64,000 bases of DNA from Oxalobacteraceae bacterium OTU3CAMAD1 (GTDB taxonomy: Bacteria > Pseudomonadota > Gammaproteobacteria > Burkholderiales > Burkholderiaceae_D), in the NCBI GenBank assembly GCA_024123915.1, contig CP099650.1:1054001-1118000 (forward strand), in the 5' to 3' direction. This document shows positions 26,618 to 35,859 of the stretch, piece by piece. Numbering within the stretch: position 1 is the stretch's first letter; each line of letters opens with the position of its first letter. Made by a program: the position numbers and the translations under genes. Under the pieces are notes generated by a model. That model was not told the origin of the DNA, made no database searches, and saw nothing but the letters and a program-made list of their open reading frames with translations.

Positions 26618-26635
26618 AGGGCGCTACGGCGCCCT
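26618..26635 (+). terminator. Short hairpin with a TACG loop before the enoyl-CoA hydratase gene
   Basis: AGGGCGC-TACG-GCGCCCT is a very stable tetraloop hairpin followed by only a weak T-run (ACTTATTT). It sits 17 bp before the hydratase start, close to its GGAGAC ribosome site. It may be an attenuator or an mRNA-end protector rather than a true terminator. Confidence 0.4.
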
Positions 26636-26652
26636 ACTTATTTGGAGACAAA

Positions 26653-27426
26653 ATGGACATCCTGAGCAGCAAGGAAAACGGCATCCTCACCCTGGAATTC
26701 AACCGTCCGGAACGCAAGAACGCGATCACCGCCGCGATGTACCAGACCATGGCCGACGCCATCAACGAAGCGGAGCAAGACACCGCCGTGCGCGCCATCC
26801 TGATCGTCGGCAAGCCGGAGATCTTCACCGCCGGCAACGACCTGGAAGACTTCATGAAGACCGCGCCATCGACCGGCGCCATCGAAGACCGTTCGGTGTA
26901 CAAGTTCATGATGGCACTAAGCGGCACGACCAAGCCGGTGGTCGCCGCCGTGGCCGGCGCCGCCGTCGGCATCGGCACCACCTTGCTGATGCATTGCGAC
27001 CTGGTCTACGCCGCCGACACGGCCAAGTTCTCGATGCCGTTCTCGCAGCTGGGCCTGTGCCCGGAGTTCGCCTCCAGCGTGCTGCTGACGCAAATCGCCG
27101 GCTATCCGCGCGCCGCCGAAAAGTTGATGCTGGGCGAAGCATTCCTCGCTCAAGAGGCATTGGAAATGGGGCTGGTGTCGCGCGTGCTGCCGGCCGCAGA
27201 GTTGCTGGCGTTCGCGCAAGGACAGGCGGCCAAGCTGGTGGCGTTGCCGGCCAGCTCGATCCGCGCCACCAAGCAACTGATGAAGGCCAGCCGCAACGCG
27301 CTGGTCAGCGAAACCATCACCGCCGAGAACAAGCTGTTCAGCGCGATGCTGACGGCGCCGGAGGCCAAGGAGGCGTTCACGGCGTTCTTCCAGAAGCGCA
27401 AGCCGGATTTCAGCCAGTTCGCATGA
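26653..27426 (+). CDS. Enoyl-CoA hydratase/isomerase family protein
   Basis: A 257-residue crotonase-fold enzyme. The family signatures are 'TLEFNRPERKNAITAAMY' (15-32), 'IFTAGNDLEDF' (oxyanion hole, about 57-67) and 'KPVVAAVAGAAVGIGTTLLMHCDLVYAADTAKFSMPFSQLGL'. The usual hydratase glutamates are not evident in the 'FSMPFSQLGLCPEFASS' region, so an isomerase or another acyl-CoA reaction is possible. It has a GGAGAC ribosome site and follows the beta-oxidation operon, separated by palindromes. Confidence 0.88.
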   Translation: MDILSSKENGILTLEFNRPERKNAITAAMYQTMADAINEAEQDTAVRAILIVGKPEIFTAGNDLEDFMKTAPSTGAIEDRSVYKFMMALSGTTKPVVAAVAGAAVGIGTTLLMHCDLVYAADTAKFSMPFSQLGLCPEFASSVLLTQIAGYPRAAEKLMLGEAFLAQEALEMGLVSRVLPAAELLAFAQGQAAKLVALPASSIRATKQLMKASRNALVSETITAENKLFSAMLTAPEAKEAFTAFFQKRKPDFSQFA

Positions 27427-27537
27427 TTTCATGTGGCGGGTTGCCGGAACGCTCTTACCTCGCGTTCCGTTGACGATTTCATCGTCATGTCATATTAAAA
27501 ACCTAAGCTTGTCCGCTCTTAAATGATCGGAGCAAGC

Positions 27538-29145
27538 ATGACTTCATCGATTTCGCGTCGCAGTTTCCTGGCCCAGGGTGGGGCATTGGTGGGCAGTTCA
27601 GCCTTGGGCGGCCCGCTGTTGCTCGGGGGCTGCGGCGGCAGCACCACCCCTATCGCCATCGGTGTCAGTGAGAACGAACGGCCCAAGATGCCGTCGGGAA
27701 TACAGTTCGGCGACATTACGGATAACCGGGCGATCATCTGGAGCAGGAGCGACCGCAACGCGCAGATGATTGTCGAATACGATACCAGCGACCGTTTCAG
27801 CAACGCCAGCCGCATCGTCGGCCCCACTGCCAGCGACGCCACCGATTTCACGACCCGTGTCGACCTGGGCGGCTTGCCCGCCGACCAAACGGTGTTCGTG
27901 CGCGTGCGCTATGTGGACCCCAATAATTCCAAAATCGAAAGCGAAACTATTTCGGGTCAATTCCGGACCACGCCCTCTGCCGATGGCGCCAAGGCCGTGC
28001 GTTTTCACTGGAGCGGCGACCAGTGCGGCCAGGGCTGGGGCATCAACACCGAGTTTGGCGGCATGAAAATCTACGAAGCGATGCGTTTGCGCGACCCGGA
28101 TTTTTTCATCCACAACGGCGACACGATTTATGCCGACGGCCCGATCCTGGCCCAGGTAACGGCGGAGAACGGCCAGGTCTGGCGTAATCTGGTCACGGAA
28201 GAAGTCAGCAAGGTGGCGGAAACGCTGAAGGAATTCCGTGGCCGCCATGCCTACAATATGATGGACGCGAACTTTCGCAAGTTCGCCGCCCAGGTGCCGC
28301 AGGTCTGGCAATGGGACGATCACGAAGTGACCAATAACTACAGCGCCGCCAAAGATTTATCGGCCGATGCGCGTTACACCGAAAAAAGCATTGCAACCCT
28401 CACCACCCGTGGCCGTCGCGCCTTCCTCGAATATGCGCCCATGCGGTATTACAAGCAAAGCGAACCGCAGCGCATTTATCGCACCATCTCGCACGGCCCG
28501 CTGCTGGACGTGTTCGTCGTGGACATGCGCACCTACCGTGGCCCGAACAGCACCAACCTGCAAACGGCGGAAGACGCCAGTTCGGCATTCCTGGGCCGTG
28601 ATCAGGTGGAGTGGCTGATCGCCGGCCTGAAGGCCTCGACCGCGACCTGGAAAGTCATCTCCGCCGACATGCCCATCGGCCTGAACGTCGGCGACGGCAA
28701 GAACGCGCAAGGTGAAGCTTTATGGGAAGCACTCGCCAATGGCAACGACGGCGTTCCACTCGGCCGCGAACTCGAAATGGCCCGCCTGCTCAGTAGTATC
28801 AAGGCAGTCCCCAACGTGGTCTGGATCACCACCGACGTCCACTATTGCGCCGCCCACTATTACGATCCCGCCCAAGCCCGGTTTACCAACTTTTCCCCAT
28901 TCTGGGAATTCGTCGCCGGCCCGATGAATGCCGGCACCTTCGGCCCGGGCGTGCTCGACAAAACCTTCGGTCCCACTGCGGTATTCTCGAAAAGCCCGCT
29001 GATCCAGAACTCCTCGCCGTTTGCCGGCTACCAGTTCTTTGGTGAAGTTAATATCGACCCGCAGACCAAGGCGATGAAGGTCGAGCTGTTCAACCTCGAC
29101 GGCGTCTCGCAGTTTGCACAGACGCTGCCGGCGGCGGGTGTTTAA
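27538..29145 (+). CDS. PhoD-like alkaline phosphatase/phosphodiesterase (Tat-exported)
   Basis: A 535-residue secreted metallophosphatase. The N-terminus has a twin-arginine signal (SISRRSFLAQGGALVGS) ending in a Gly/Cys region (LLLGGCGGS) that could be a lipobox. The PhoD N-terminal domain (about 40-140) is followed by the metallophosphatase core with 'FFIHNGDTIYADGPI', 'VWQWDDHEVTNNY', 'VFVVDMRTYRGPN' and 'VVWITTDVHYCAAHYYD'. PhoD enzymes use Ca/Fe and release phosphate from mono- and diesters. The start at 27538 has GGAG 7 bp upstream; an ATG at 27523 has none. Confidence 0.9.
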   Translation: MTSSISRRSFLAQGGALVGSSALGGPLLLGGCGGSTTPIAIGVSENERPKMPSGIQFGDITDNRAIIWSRSDRNAQMIVEYDTSDRFSNASRIVGPTASDATDFTTRVDLGGLPADQTVFVRVRYVDPNNSKIESETISGQFRTTPSADGAKAVRFHWSGDQCGQGWGINTEFGGMKIYEAMRLRDPDFFIHNGDTIYADGPILAQVTAENGQVWRNLVTEEVSKVAETLKEFRGRHAYNMMDANFRKFAAQVPQVWQWDDHEVTNNYSAAKDLSADARYTEKSIATLTTRGRRAFLEYAPMRYYKQSEPQRIYRTISHGPLLDVFVVDMRTYRGPNSTNLQTAEDASSAFLGRDQVEWLIAGLKASTATWKVISADMPIGLNVGDGKNAQGEALWEALANGNDGVPLGRELEMARLLSSIKAVPNVVWITTDVHYCAAHYYDPAQARFTNFSPFWEFVAGPMNAGTFGPGVLDKTFGPTAVFSKSPLIQNSSPFAGYQFFGEVNIDPQTKAMKVELFNLDGVSQFAQTLPAAGV

Positions 29146-29615
29146 AGCGTAGAGGGGTTGCGGGCAGGCCGGCTGCGGGCGTCGGACTATGGTGTGGTCT
29201 GGTGCCTGTCAGGGAAGCCATCGGACTTGACAAGGTCACGCGTGAACGGCTTGCCGGCTACTTGGACAGCGAGGACCAGCATCTCGGCTGTCCTCCGTTG
29301 GCATCTTCTTCAGAATCATTAAGGACCGGGGTTTCCAGCATGTGCCAAAGCACCACATCGGTCAGACACTGAGGGTCAGGTTAGACATTCGGAAAAATCG
29401 GGGAATAGTGCAACTCTTGAGCTTACGCTTGCGCACAAGGCATTTGATGACGGTCATCGGCAGCGCCTCGGGTAGCGATACAATCTCGCCGAGAGCAAGC
29501 TGTGTGGCGTAATGCTAGCGTCGCCGCAAGGGAACGGGACGTTCAGCGGCATGTGAGAGGCGCCTGCCGATCTCAGCAAGTCCAATTGAAATTTAGTTCA
29601 GCAGGGGAGCCCGAC
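29146..29615. other. 470-bp non-coding edge of the accessory island
   Basis: No convincing gene was found. Base composition falls and codon-like structure is lost just after the phoD-like stop, marking the left edge of a lower-GC island that runs to about 32.4 kb. Short reading frames on both strands show no recognised motif. It may hold decayed coding sequence or the promoter of the next gene, whose ribosome site (GGGGAG) is at the right end. Confidence 0.5.
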
Positions 29616-30326
29616 GTGGATATTTACGAGAACATTATCATCGGAAATTTCCTCTATGGCGCGGGTATTGCTATGGGACGAAGCGCCCATGCGGAGGGCG
29701 TGCCATTGTCAGTGAATCTACTGCAGCAAACCCCGTTGGATCATGGTGCTGCGGATGTACTTGTCCGTGGATCGCGTGTTATGCGGCTACTCGAGTTCAA
29801 GCGGTTCAGGAGCAATAACATCAAAGAGGCAAGCAAACTCTTACACCTCAAACGCGCGCTGAGTGTTCCGGTTATCGACCATCTCGAAGAGTTGTCTCGC
29901 GAAGTGCACTGGTATCTGGAGTCGGAATCGAGCTCAAGCGTGCTGAATTTGCGTATCGTCCCCTATCTGGATTTCACCAACCGAGCGCTGCCGGGACCAA
30001 GTCTGCAGCAATTCATCGACGAGATGGTCGCTGAGGCGATCAGCGTTGGGCAAGATAAGTCGGAACTGTATTCCGAATATCTCGATGTGGTCGCGAAATG
30101 CCAGGGGGCTCCCAAGGGCGGATCCGGTGCGTTGATCGTTTCGGTGGACGGCGGGGGACGTCTTAATTACGCCGTTGTCGAGAACTTGCGCGAGCTTGGC
30201 TTGTCGCTCTCCAGATATCATCAACTTAATCAGGACCGTCAGATCTCGTTGCAGCCTCAGCAAGAACTTCAGAAACATAATGTCAGAGGCCGAGAGAGCC
30301 CTGAACGTGGAGGCCACAGCCTATGA
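29616..30326 (+). CDS. Hypothetical protein with a PD-(D/E)xK-like motif
   Basis: A 236-residue protein of unknown function. The GTG at 29616 was chosen because GGGGAG lies 7 bp upstream; the frame stays open further left but without a plausible start. The N-terminal third reads 'DIYENIIIGNFLYGAGIAMG', then 'DHGAADVLVRGSRVMRLLEFKRF', where Glu5, Asp47, Glu60 and Lys62 are spaced like a PD-(D/E)xK nuclease core (Asp, about 13 residues, Glu-x-Lys). The rest is mixed alpha/beta. The stop overlaps the next start (ATGA). A nuclease role is inference only. Confidence 0.6.
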   Translation: MDIYENIIIGNFLYGAGIAMGRSAHAEGVPLSVNLLQQTPLDHGAADVLVRGSRVMRLLEFKRFRSNNIKEASKLLHLKRALSVPVIDHLEELSREVHWYLESESSSSVLNLRIVPYLDFTNRALPGPSLQQFIDEMVAEAISVGQDKSELYSEYLDVVAKCQGAPKGGSGALIVSVDGGGRLNYAVVENLRELGLSLSRYHQLNQDRQISLQPQQELQKHNVRGRESPERGGHSL

Positions 30327-30892
30327 GTACCGACAAGCATCACGAAATAATTGGCGCGCTCCTTGAGGCCGCGACAAGGGATCAAATCGGAATCCAGCGT
30401 GCCATTGAAGGCATGAAGGTTGCCACCACTGCGCAACATACCGCAGCGCATGAACTTCCGGGAAAAATTGCTAAGTCGGTCAGTGACGCTATTGAACCAG
30501 CTGTTGATATTGCTGCGAATAGGGTTGTGAAGCGTTTCATCGAGGCGAATCGCGATGCCGACCGTGCCGCTTTGGCTTATCAACAGGCCGCTAAGTTTAG
30601 TATGGTCCGGATAGTGGGAGCGGCGCTTGGCTTAGTTTGTGTTGGTGCGGCGGCGATAGTCGCAGTCGCCTGGATGACGGCACCTACCTCGGCTGAAATT
30701 CAAGCTTTACGAGACGAGCGGGCGCAGCTTCAGCGAGAGATCGCCGTGCTCGAAGAGCGAGGCGCTAGAACCGATTTCACTCGGTGCAAACTTCCTCCTA
30801 ACGAACGTCAGACGCGCTTATGTGCGAGGTTGGATCCTGCGTTTGAAAAAGACACTTGGGAAGGTGGCTATCGAATTCTCAAGAATAAGTAG
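30323..30892 (+). CDS. Hypothetical membrane coiled-coil protein (MobB-like architecture)
   Basis: A 189-residue protein: a helical N-terminal part (1-90), one transmembrane helix (about 93-115, 'MVRIVGAALGLVCVGAAAIVAVAWM'), a coiled coil ('SAEIQALRDERAQLQREIAVLEERG') and a short C-terminal region with 'RCKL', 'RLCARLD' and a final 'GGYRILKNK'. This layout resembles membrane accessory proteins of plasmid mobilisation systems (MobB/MbeB type), but no relaxase is nearby. It is translationally coupled to the preceding gene. Base composition is lower in GC than the core genes. Confidence 0.6.
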   Translation: MSTDKHHEIIGALLEAATRDQIGIQRAIEGMKVATTAQHTAAHELPGKIAKSVSDAIEPAVDIAANRVVKRFIEANRDADRAALAYQQAAKFSMVRIVGAALGLVCVGAAAIVAVAWMTAPTSAEIQALRDERAQLQREIAVLEERGARTDFTRCKLPPNERQTRLCARLDPAFEKDTWEGGYRILKNK

Positions 30893-31004
30893 TGCGATAT
30901 GCTCAGCGGACGGGGCTGAGATTCTTGAAATCGGGTATGGTCGGCCCAACTGACTTGGGTTACTTATACTTCCCTGTCGTGGTCGCCATTGTTCTGGTCG
31001 ACCG

Positions 31005-32177
31005 TCAAAAGGTCAGGGCCGTCGGCGGCCAATGCCCCGCTTCGCAGCGCTGTTTGAACCACTTTTTCATTCCCGCATCATCCAACGCGTATTCGCCCTT
31101 CGCGGATTTCCAGATGAGTGACGGTGTCTGCATCCGCAATGATTCGATCGCGTTTTGCGCTTTTTGGGCGGTGATCTTCTCTCCGGTTTTCTCGCGATAA
31201 AACACGAGCGCGTCCGCATCGTAGGGGCGGAACCGGTCGCCTTGTTCAAGCATGCGCCATAGCACCGCTTGCTCAAGCGGACGCAGTGCCAGGTACGCGG
31301 ATTCCATTGCGCGCTCGTCGTCGGCCCGTTGCACATCCGCCATCTCAAGCACTTGCTGCTCGAATCCCCGTTCCGGCGGATGGAGGGGATTGAGGATCTG
31401 GCCCAGCGTTCTTACGAATGGTTGTGGTCTGTGCGCGAGTCGTTGAAACGCCTCCCACAACTGCGGAATGTCGATCGGCGCGAGTTGCTGGTAGGTGCGG
31501 GTAATCATGTCCGCGACATGCCCGATGAAGTCGACGCCCAACTGGGGCATCAAAGAGATGGCCGAACCGAAAAAGGGTGCGGCGTTTGTGTTGAGAAGCC
31601 GCAGTAGTTTATCCCGGTCAGAGCCCGACATGATGAGCAGCAGGTTCGCCGCATCTGGCGTGTTAAGTTGATCGCGAGCCGATTTCAGCGCCGTCATCGC
31701 GCTCTCGCCCTGCACGCTGGTCAGCGCATGTTGCGCCTCGTCGATGATCAGGGCAACCGCTTTTCCCGACGTTTCGCGTAGCGCGCGTACCGCCTCGGCC
31801 AGCGTCAGACCGTCAGTCTTGCCGATTTTTGCCGGATCCGCTTTCAGCCAGTTGCCCAGACCGACGTGCTCGATTCCCGCCGCTTTCGCTGTTTTTGCGA
31901 CGATGCCCAAGTGTTTCCCAAGCTCCTTGCCTATGGCTTCTGCGATCAGCGCCCCCGGGTCTCGATTTTTATCACTCCAGAGATCGACGTACACCACCAC
32001 GCGGCCGGTGTTTTCCAGGGCAGGCTGAAGCTCATTTCGAAGGAACGTGGATTTGCCCGTCCGGCGCGGCGCGGCGAGGAAGAGGCCATTGGCGGCATCG
32101 CTGAACAAGTTCCCACCAGTCAAGTCGCGCACGAGGGCATCGGTCAGTGCAGGCCTCGCAAAGTAGAAAGGATTCAT
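31005..32177 (-). CDS. AAA family ATPase (archaeal-ATPase/ORC-like)
   Basis: A 390-residue P-loop ATPase. Walker A is 'APRRTGKST' (36-44), Walker B 'AVALIIDEAQH' (about 143-153), and sensor-1 is probably 'LLIMSGSDRDKL'. The C-terminal third ('LRPLEQAVLWRMLEQGDRFRPYDADALVFYREKTG') looks like a winged-helix domain. It is convergent with the membrane coiled-coil gene. Such single ATPases occur in mobile elements and defence islands, but also as orphan genes. Its promoter region holds symmetric repeats. The partner is unknown. Confidence 0.8.
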   Translation of the reverse strand: MNPFYFARPALTDALVRDLTGGNLFSDAANGLFLAAPRRTGKSTFLRNELQPALENTGRVVVYVDLWSDKNRDPGALIAEAIGKELGKHLGIVAKTAKAAGIEHVGLGNWLKADPAKIGKTDGLTLAEAVRALRETSGKAVALIIDEAQHALTSVQGESAMTALKSARDQLNTPDAANLLLIMSGSDRDKLLRLLNTNAAPFFGSAISLMPQLGVDFIGHVADMITRTYQQLAPIDIPQLWEAFQRLAHRPQPFVRTLGQILNPLHPPERGFEQQVLEMADVQRADDERAMESAYLALRPLEQAVLWRMLEQGDRFRPYDADALVFYREKTGEKITAQKAQNAIESLRMQTPSLIWKSAKGEYALDDAGMKKWFKQRCEAGHWPPTALTF

Positions 32178-32178
32178 G

Positions 32179-32240
32179 TTTATCCCCCTTTATCCTGACT
32201 TCAATAACGTTATCACAAACGCGATAAAGGTCAATAAAGG
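32179..32240 (-). promoter_or_regulatory. Symmetric control region of the AAA ATPase gene
   Basis: Within 62 bp upstream of the ATPase start are TTATC-N8-GATAA (32210-32227), the perfect palindrome ATAACGTTAT (32204-32213), and repeated GATAAA-type boxes (TTTATC near 32180 and 32190, AATAAA near 32233). On the minus strand TTGACC (32228-32233) could be a -35 box with a -10 inside the palindrome. This suggests a tightly repressed gene. No regulator gene is adjacent. Confidence 0.5.
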
Positions 32241-32458
32241 CCTGTTTCATGTCGGGTGCCGGGATTTCAGGCGTTTTCAGCTACTATGACTAACCTTACG
32301 CAAGTGAACTCCTTGCCAACATCTCCCGGACCGATCCGCTGAACGCCTGCGCTGCGGGTACGGATCCTGCTTTATCAGCAAGACAACAGAATATCCCCGG
32401 CGCCTCGGCAGTGTTGCTGCCTTCGTCCCGTGCAATACTTACCGAAAGGCACTACCGA

Positions 32459-35400
32459 ATGGCCATCCGCGTCGCCCTGCACCATAAAACCAGCTACAAA
32501 TTCGACCGTTTGGTCACGCTTTCGCCGCATGAAGTGCGCTTGCGCCCGGCGCCGCACGCGCGCACGCCGATCCTGTCGTATTCGCTGAGCATCACCCCGG
32601 CACAGCACTTCCTCAACTGGCAGCAAGATCCATACGGCAACTACATCGGCCGCGCGGTGTTCCCGGAGGCCACCAAGGAACTCGACTTCACGGTCGACCT
32701 GATCGCCGACATGACGGTCATCAACCCGTTCGACTTCTTCCTTGAGGATTACGCCCAGCACTTCCCGTTCGCCTATCCGGAAGCGCTCAAGCTTGAATTG
32801 GCCGGCTATCTGCACTTCGAGGAAGATCCCGAGGTGGCCGAGTGGATCGCCATGGCGCGCCGCGACATCCTGAAAAAAGACTTGATGACGAACGACTTCC
32901 TGGTCGCCATCAATCAGCGCCTGCAGGGCGACATCGGCTATCTGGTGCGCATGGAGCCGGGCGTGCAAACCCCGGCCGAAACGCTGGAAAAACGCTCCGG
33001 TTCCTGCCGCGACAGCGGCTGGCTGCTGGTGCAGATCCTGCGCGGCATGGGGCTGGCGGCGCGATTCGTGTCCGGCTACCTGATTCAATTGAAGGCCGAC
33101 CAGCAGGCACTCGACGGTCCAAGCGGCACCGAAGTCGACTTCACCGACCTGCACGCGTGGGCCGAGGTCTATATCCCTGGCGCCGGCTGGATCGGCCTCG
33201 ACCCGACCTCCGGCATGCTGGCCGGCGAGGGTCACATTCCGCTCGCTTGCACCGCGATCCCGTCGTCGGCCGCGCCGGTGAGCGGCTTCACCGACGTCGC
33301 CGAGGTCGAATTCCATCACGTGATGACCGTGACGCGCATCCACGAAGACCCGCGCGTGACCAAGCCCTACGCCGACGCCGACTGGCACAAGATCGACGCC
33401 CTCGGCCAGCAAGTCGACCACGACCTGCAAGCGATGGACGTGCGCCTGACCCAGGGCGGCGAGCCGACCTTCGTGTCGATCGACGACATGGACGGCGCCG
33501 AATGGAACACCCTCGCGCACGGCGACAAGAAGCGCGAACTGGCCGGCGAATTGATGCTGCGCCTGAAAAACCACTTCGCCCCCGGCGGCATGCTGCACTA
33601 CGGCCAGGGCAAATGGTATCCGGGCGAACCGCTGCCGCGCTGGGCGCTCAACATTTTCTGGCGCACCGACGGCCAGCCGATCTGGCGCAACAAGGCGCTG
33701 TTCTCCGACGAGAAGAAGGCCGACGGCTACGGCGCCGAACACGCCAAGCGCTTCACCGAGGCGCTGGTCAGCACCCTCGGCCTGCCGTCCAACAGCCCGA
33801 TCCCGGCCTACGAGGACGTGCTGGTGCAAGCCCGCCGCGAGGAGGGCCTGCCGGTCAACCTCGATCCGCTGAAGGCCGACCTGAAGGCGCCGGAAGAACG
33901 CCGCCGTCTCGCGCGCCTGCTGGAAAACGGCCTGGGCGAAGTGGCCGGCTACGTGCTGCCGCTCAAACCCGAGGAACTGACCGACGACGCCAAGGCGCGC
34001 CTGTCGATCGCCTTGCCGACCACTTGGCGCACGTCGGCCTGGCCGCTCAAGCGCGAGCACCTGTATTTGATCGAGGGCGAATCGCCGCTCGGCCTGCGCC
34101 TACCGCTCAACGCGCTGCCATGGGTCCAGCCGGAGGACGAGGAGCCTGAATTCGACCGCGATCCGTTCGAACCGCGCGGCCCGCTGGCGCCTGCGGCCAA
34201 GGGCGATGGCGTGCCTTCCCACGCGGAGATCGACCTGGCCGCCCGCAAATCGGCCGCCAAGAAAGTCGATCCGGCCCCGGCGCCGCGCGAAGTGATCCAC
34301 ACCGCGCTGTGCGTCGAGGTGCGCGGCGGCCGCCTGCATGTGTTCATGCCCCCGCTCAAACGCATCGAAGACTACCTGGCGCTGGTGACGGCCATCGAAA
34401 CCACCGCCGCCCACCTGAACATGAAGCTGTGGCTCGAAGGCTACCAGCCGCCGCGCGACCCGAGGGTCAAGCTGCTGAGCGTGACCCCGGACCCCGGCGT
34501 CATCGAAGTGAACGTGCAGCCGGCGGGCAGCTGGAAAGAGCTGGTCCACAACATGACCACCTTGTATGAGGAGGCGCGCAAGACCCGCCTCGGCACCGAA
34601 AAATTCATGAACGACGGCCGCCACACCGGCACCGGCGGCGGCAACCACGCCACCCTGGGCGGCGCTACGGTCGCCGACAGCCCGATGCTGCGCCGTCCGG
34701 ACCTGCTCAAAAGCCTGATCACCTACTGGCAAAACCACCCGGCGCTGTCGTACCTGTTCTCCGGCACCTTCATCGGTCCGACCAGCCAGGCGCCGCGCGT
34801 GGACGAGGCACGCGACGATAATCTGTACGAACTGGCGATCGCCTTCCAGCAGATGGACAAGGTGCTGCCGACCCTGCACGAGGGCGACAAACCGTGGATG
34901 GTCGACCGCCTGCTGCGCAATCTGCTGGTCGATTTGACCGGCAATACGCACCGCTCCGAGTTCTCGATCGATAAGCTGTATTCCCCCGACGGGCCGACCG
35001 GCCGTCTCGGTCTGGTAGAATTCCGTGCTTTCGAGATGCCGCCGCACGAGCGTATGAGTCTTTTGCAGATGCTCTTGCTGCGGGCCCTGGTGGCGCGTTT
35101 CTGGCGCCAGCCCTACCAAGCCAAGTTGGTCCACTGGGGCACGGCGCTGCACGACCGCTGGATGCTGCCGCACTTCGTGGCGCAGGATATCCGCGATGTT
35201 GCGCGCGATTTGCGCGCCGCCGGCTACCAGTTCGAGGAGCACTGGTTCGATCCGTTCATCGAATTCCGCTTCCCGCGCTTCGGCACCGTGGTGTACGAGG
35301 GCGTGGAGATGGAGCTGCGTCAGGCGATCGAGCCATGGAACGTCCTGGGCGAGGAAATGACCGGCGGCGGCACCGCACGCTACGTCGATTCGTCGGTCGA

Positions 35401-35815
35401 GCGCATGCAGCTGCTGGTGCGCGGCCTGACGGACGGGCGCCACGTGGTCGCCTGCAACGGCCGCATGCTGCCGCTGCATCCTACCGGCGTGCCGGGAGAA
35501 TATGTGGCCGGCGTGCGCTTCCGCGCGTGGAGCCCGTGGTCGGCGCTGCACCCGAGCATCAAGGTGCAGGCGCCGCTGGTGTTCGACCTGGTCGACACCT
35601 GGAGCGGGCGCGCCATTGGCGGCTGCACCTACCACGTGGTGCACCCGGGCGGGCGCAGCGAGGACAGTTCGCCGATCAACGCCAACGCCGCCGAGGCGCG
35701 CCGCTTCGCCCGTTTCTGGGCGCACGGCCACACGCCGGGGCAGATGTATGTGTACAAGGAAGCACTGAATCCGAGCCTGCCGATGACGCTCGATTTGCGC
35801 TGGCAGCCCGATTGA
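32459..35815 (+). CDS. Transglutaminase-like protein with DUF2126 domain
   Basis: A 1118-residue cytoplasmic protein. Domains: bacterial transglutaminase-like N-terminal domain (about 1-85, 'IRVALHHKTSYKFDRLVTLSPHEVRLRP'), papain-like transglutaminase core (about 160-260) with a plausible triad Cys183 ('SGSCRDSGWLL'), His232 ('DLHAWAEVYIP') and Asp248 ('GLDPTSGMLAG'), and a long DUF2126 region (about 300-1110). It is followed 44 bp later by the ATP-grasp/alpha-E gene. Family analyses predict that such sets make and cut peptide-like amide bonds, but no substrate is known. The start was chosen on the N-terminal domain; the ribosome site is weak. Confidence 0.92.
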   Translation: MAIRVALHHKTSYKFDRLVTLSPHEVRLRPAPHARTPILSYSLSITPAQHFLNWQQDPYGNYIGRAVFPEATKELDFTVDLIADMTVINPFDFFLEDYAQHFPFAYPEALKLELAGYLHFEEDPEVAEWIAMARRDILKKDLMTNDFLVAINQRLQGDIGYLVRMEPGVQTPAETLEKRSGSCRDSGWLLVQILRGMGLAARFVSGYLIQLKADQQALDGPSGTEVDFTDLHAWAEVYIPGAGWIGLDPTSGMLAGEGHIPLACTAIPSSAAPVSGFTDVAEVEFHHVMTVTRIHEDPRVTKPYADADWHKIDALGQQVDHDLQAMDVRLTQGGEPTFVSIDDMDGAEWNTLAHGDKKRELAGELMLRLKNHFAPGGMLHYGQGKWYPGEPLPRWALNIFWRTDGQPIWRNKALFSDEKKADGYGAEHAKRFTEALVSTLGLPSNSPIPAYEDVLVQARREEGLPVNLDPLKADLKAPEERRRLARLLENGLGEVAGYVLPLKPEELTDDAKARLSIALPTTWRTSAWPLKREHLYLIEGESPLGLRLPLNALPWVQPEDEEPEFDRDPFEPRGPLAPAAKGDGVPSHAEIDLAARKSAAKKVDPAPAPREVIHTALCVEVRGGRLHVFMPPLKRIEDYLALVTAIETTAAHLNMKLWLEGYQPPRDPRVKLLSVTPDPGVIEVNVQPAGSWKELVHNMTTLYEEARKTRLGTEKFMNDGRHTGTGGGNHATLGGATVADSPMLRRPDLLKSLITYWQNHPALSYLFSGTFIGPTSQAPRVDEARDDNLYELAIAFQQMDKVLPTLHEGDKPWMVDRLLRNLLVDLTGNTHRSEFSIDKLYSPDGPTGRLGLVEFRAFEMPPHERMSLLQMLLLRALVARFWRQPYQAKLVHWGTALHDRWMLPHFVAQDIRDVARDLRAAGYQFEEHWFDPFIEFRFPRFGTVVYEGVEMELRQAIEPWNVLGEEMTGGGTARYVDSSVERMQLLVRGLTDGRHVVACNGRMLPLHPTGVPGEYVAGVRFRAWSPWSALHPSIKVQAPLVFDLVDTWSGRAIGGCTYHVVHPGGRSEDSSPINANAAEARRFARFWAHGHTPGQMYVYKEALNPSLPMTLDLRWQPD

Positions 35816-35859
35816 GCGCACTATAGAAGAAAAACTAGAAGAAAAACCGATCGACCGCG

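Noticed and set aside
29146..29615. Short frames left of the nuclease-like gene as real genes
   Set aside because: No ribosome site or recognisable motif supports any of them; the strong GGGGAG site fixes the gene start at 29616.
30323..30892. Confident call of a plasmid mobilisation protein
   Set aside because: Only architecture resembles MobB; there is no relaxase, oriT or transfer gene nearby, so it is left as hypothetical.
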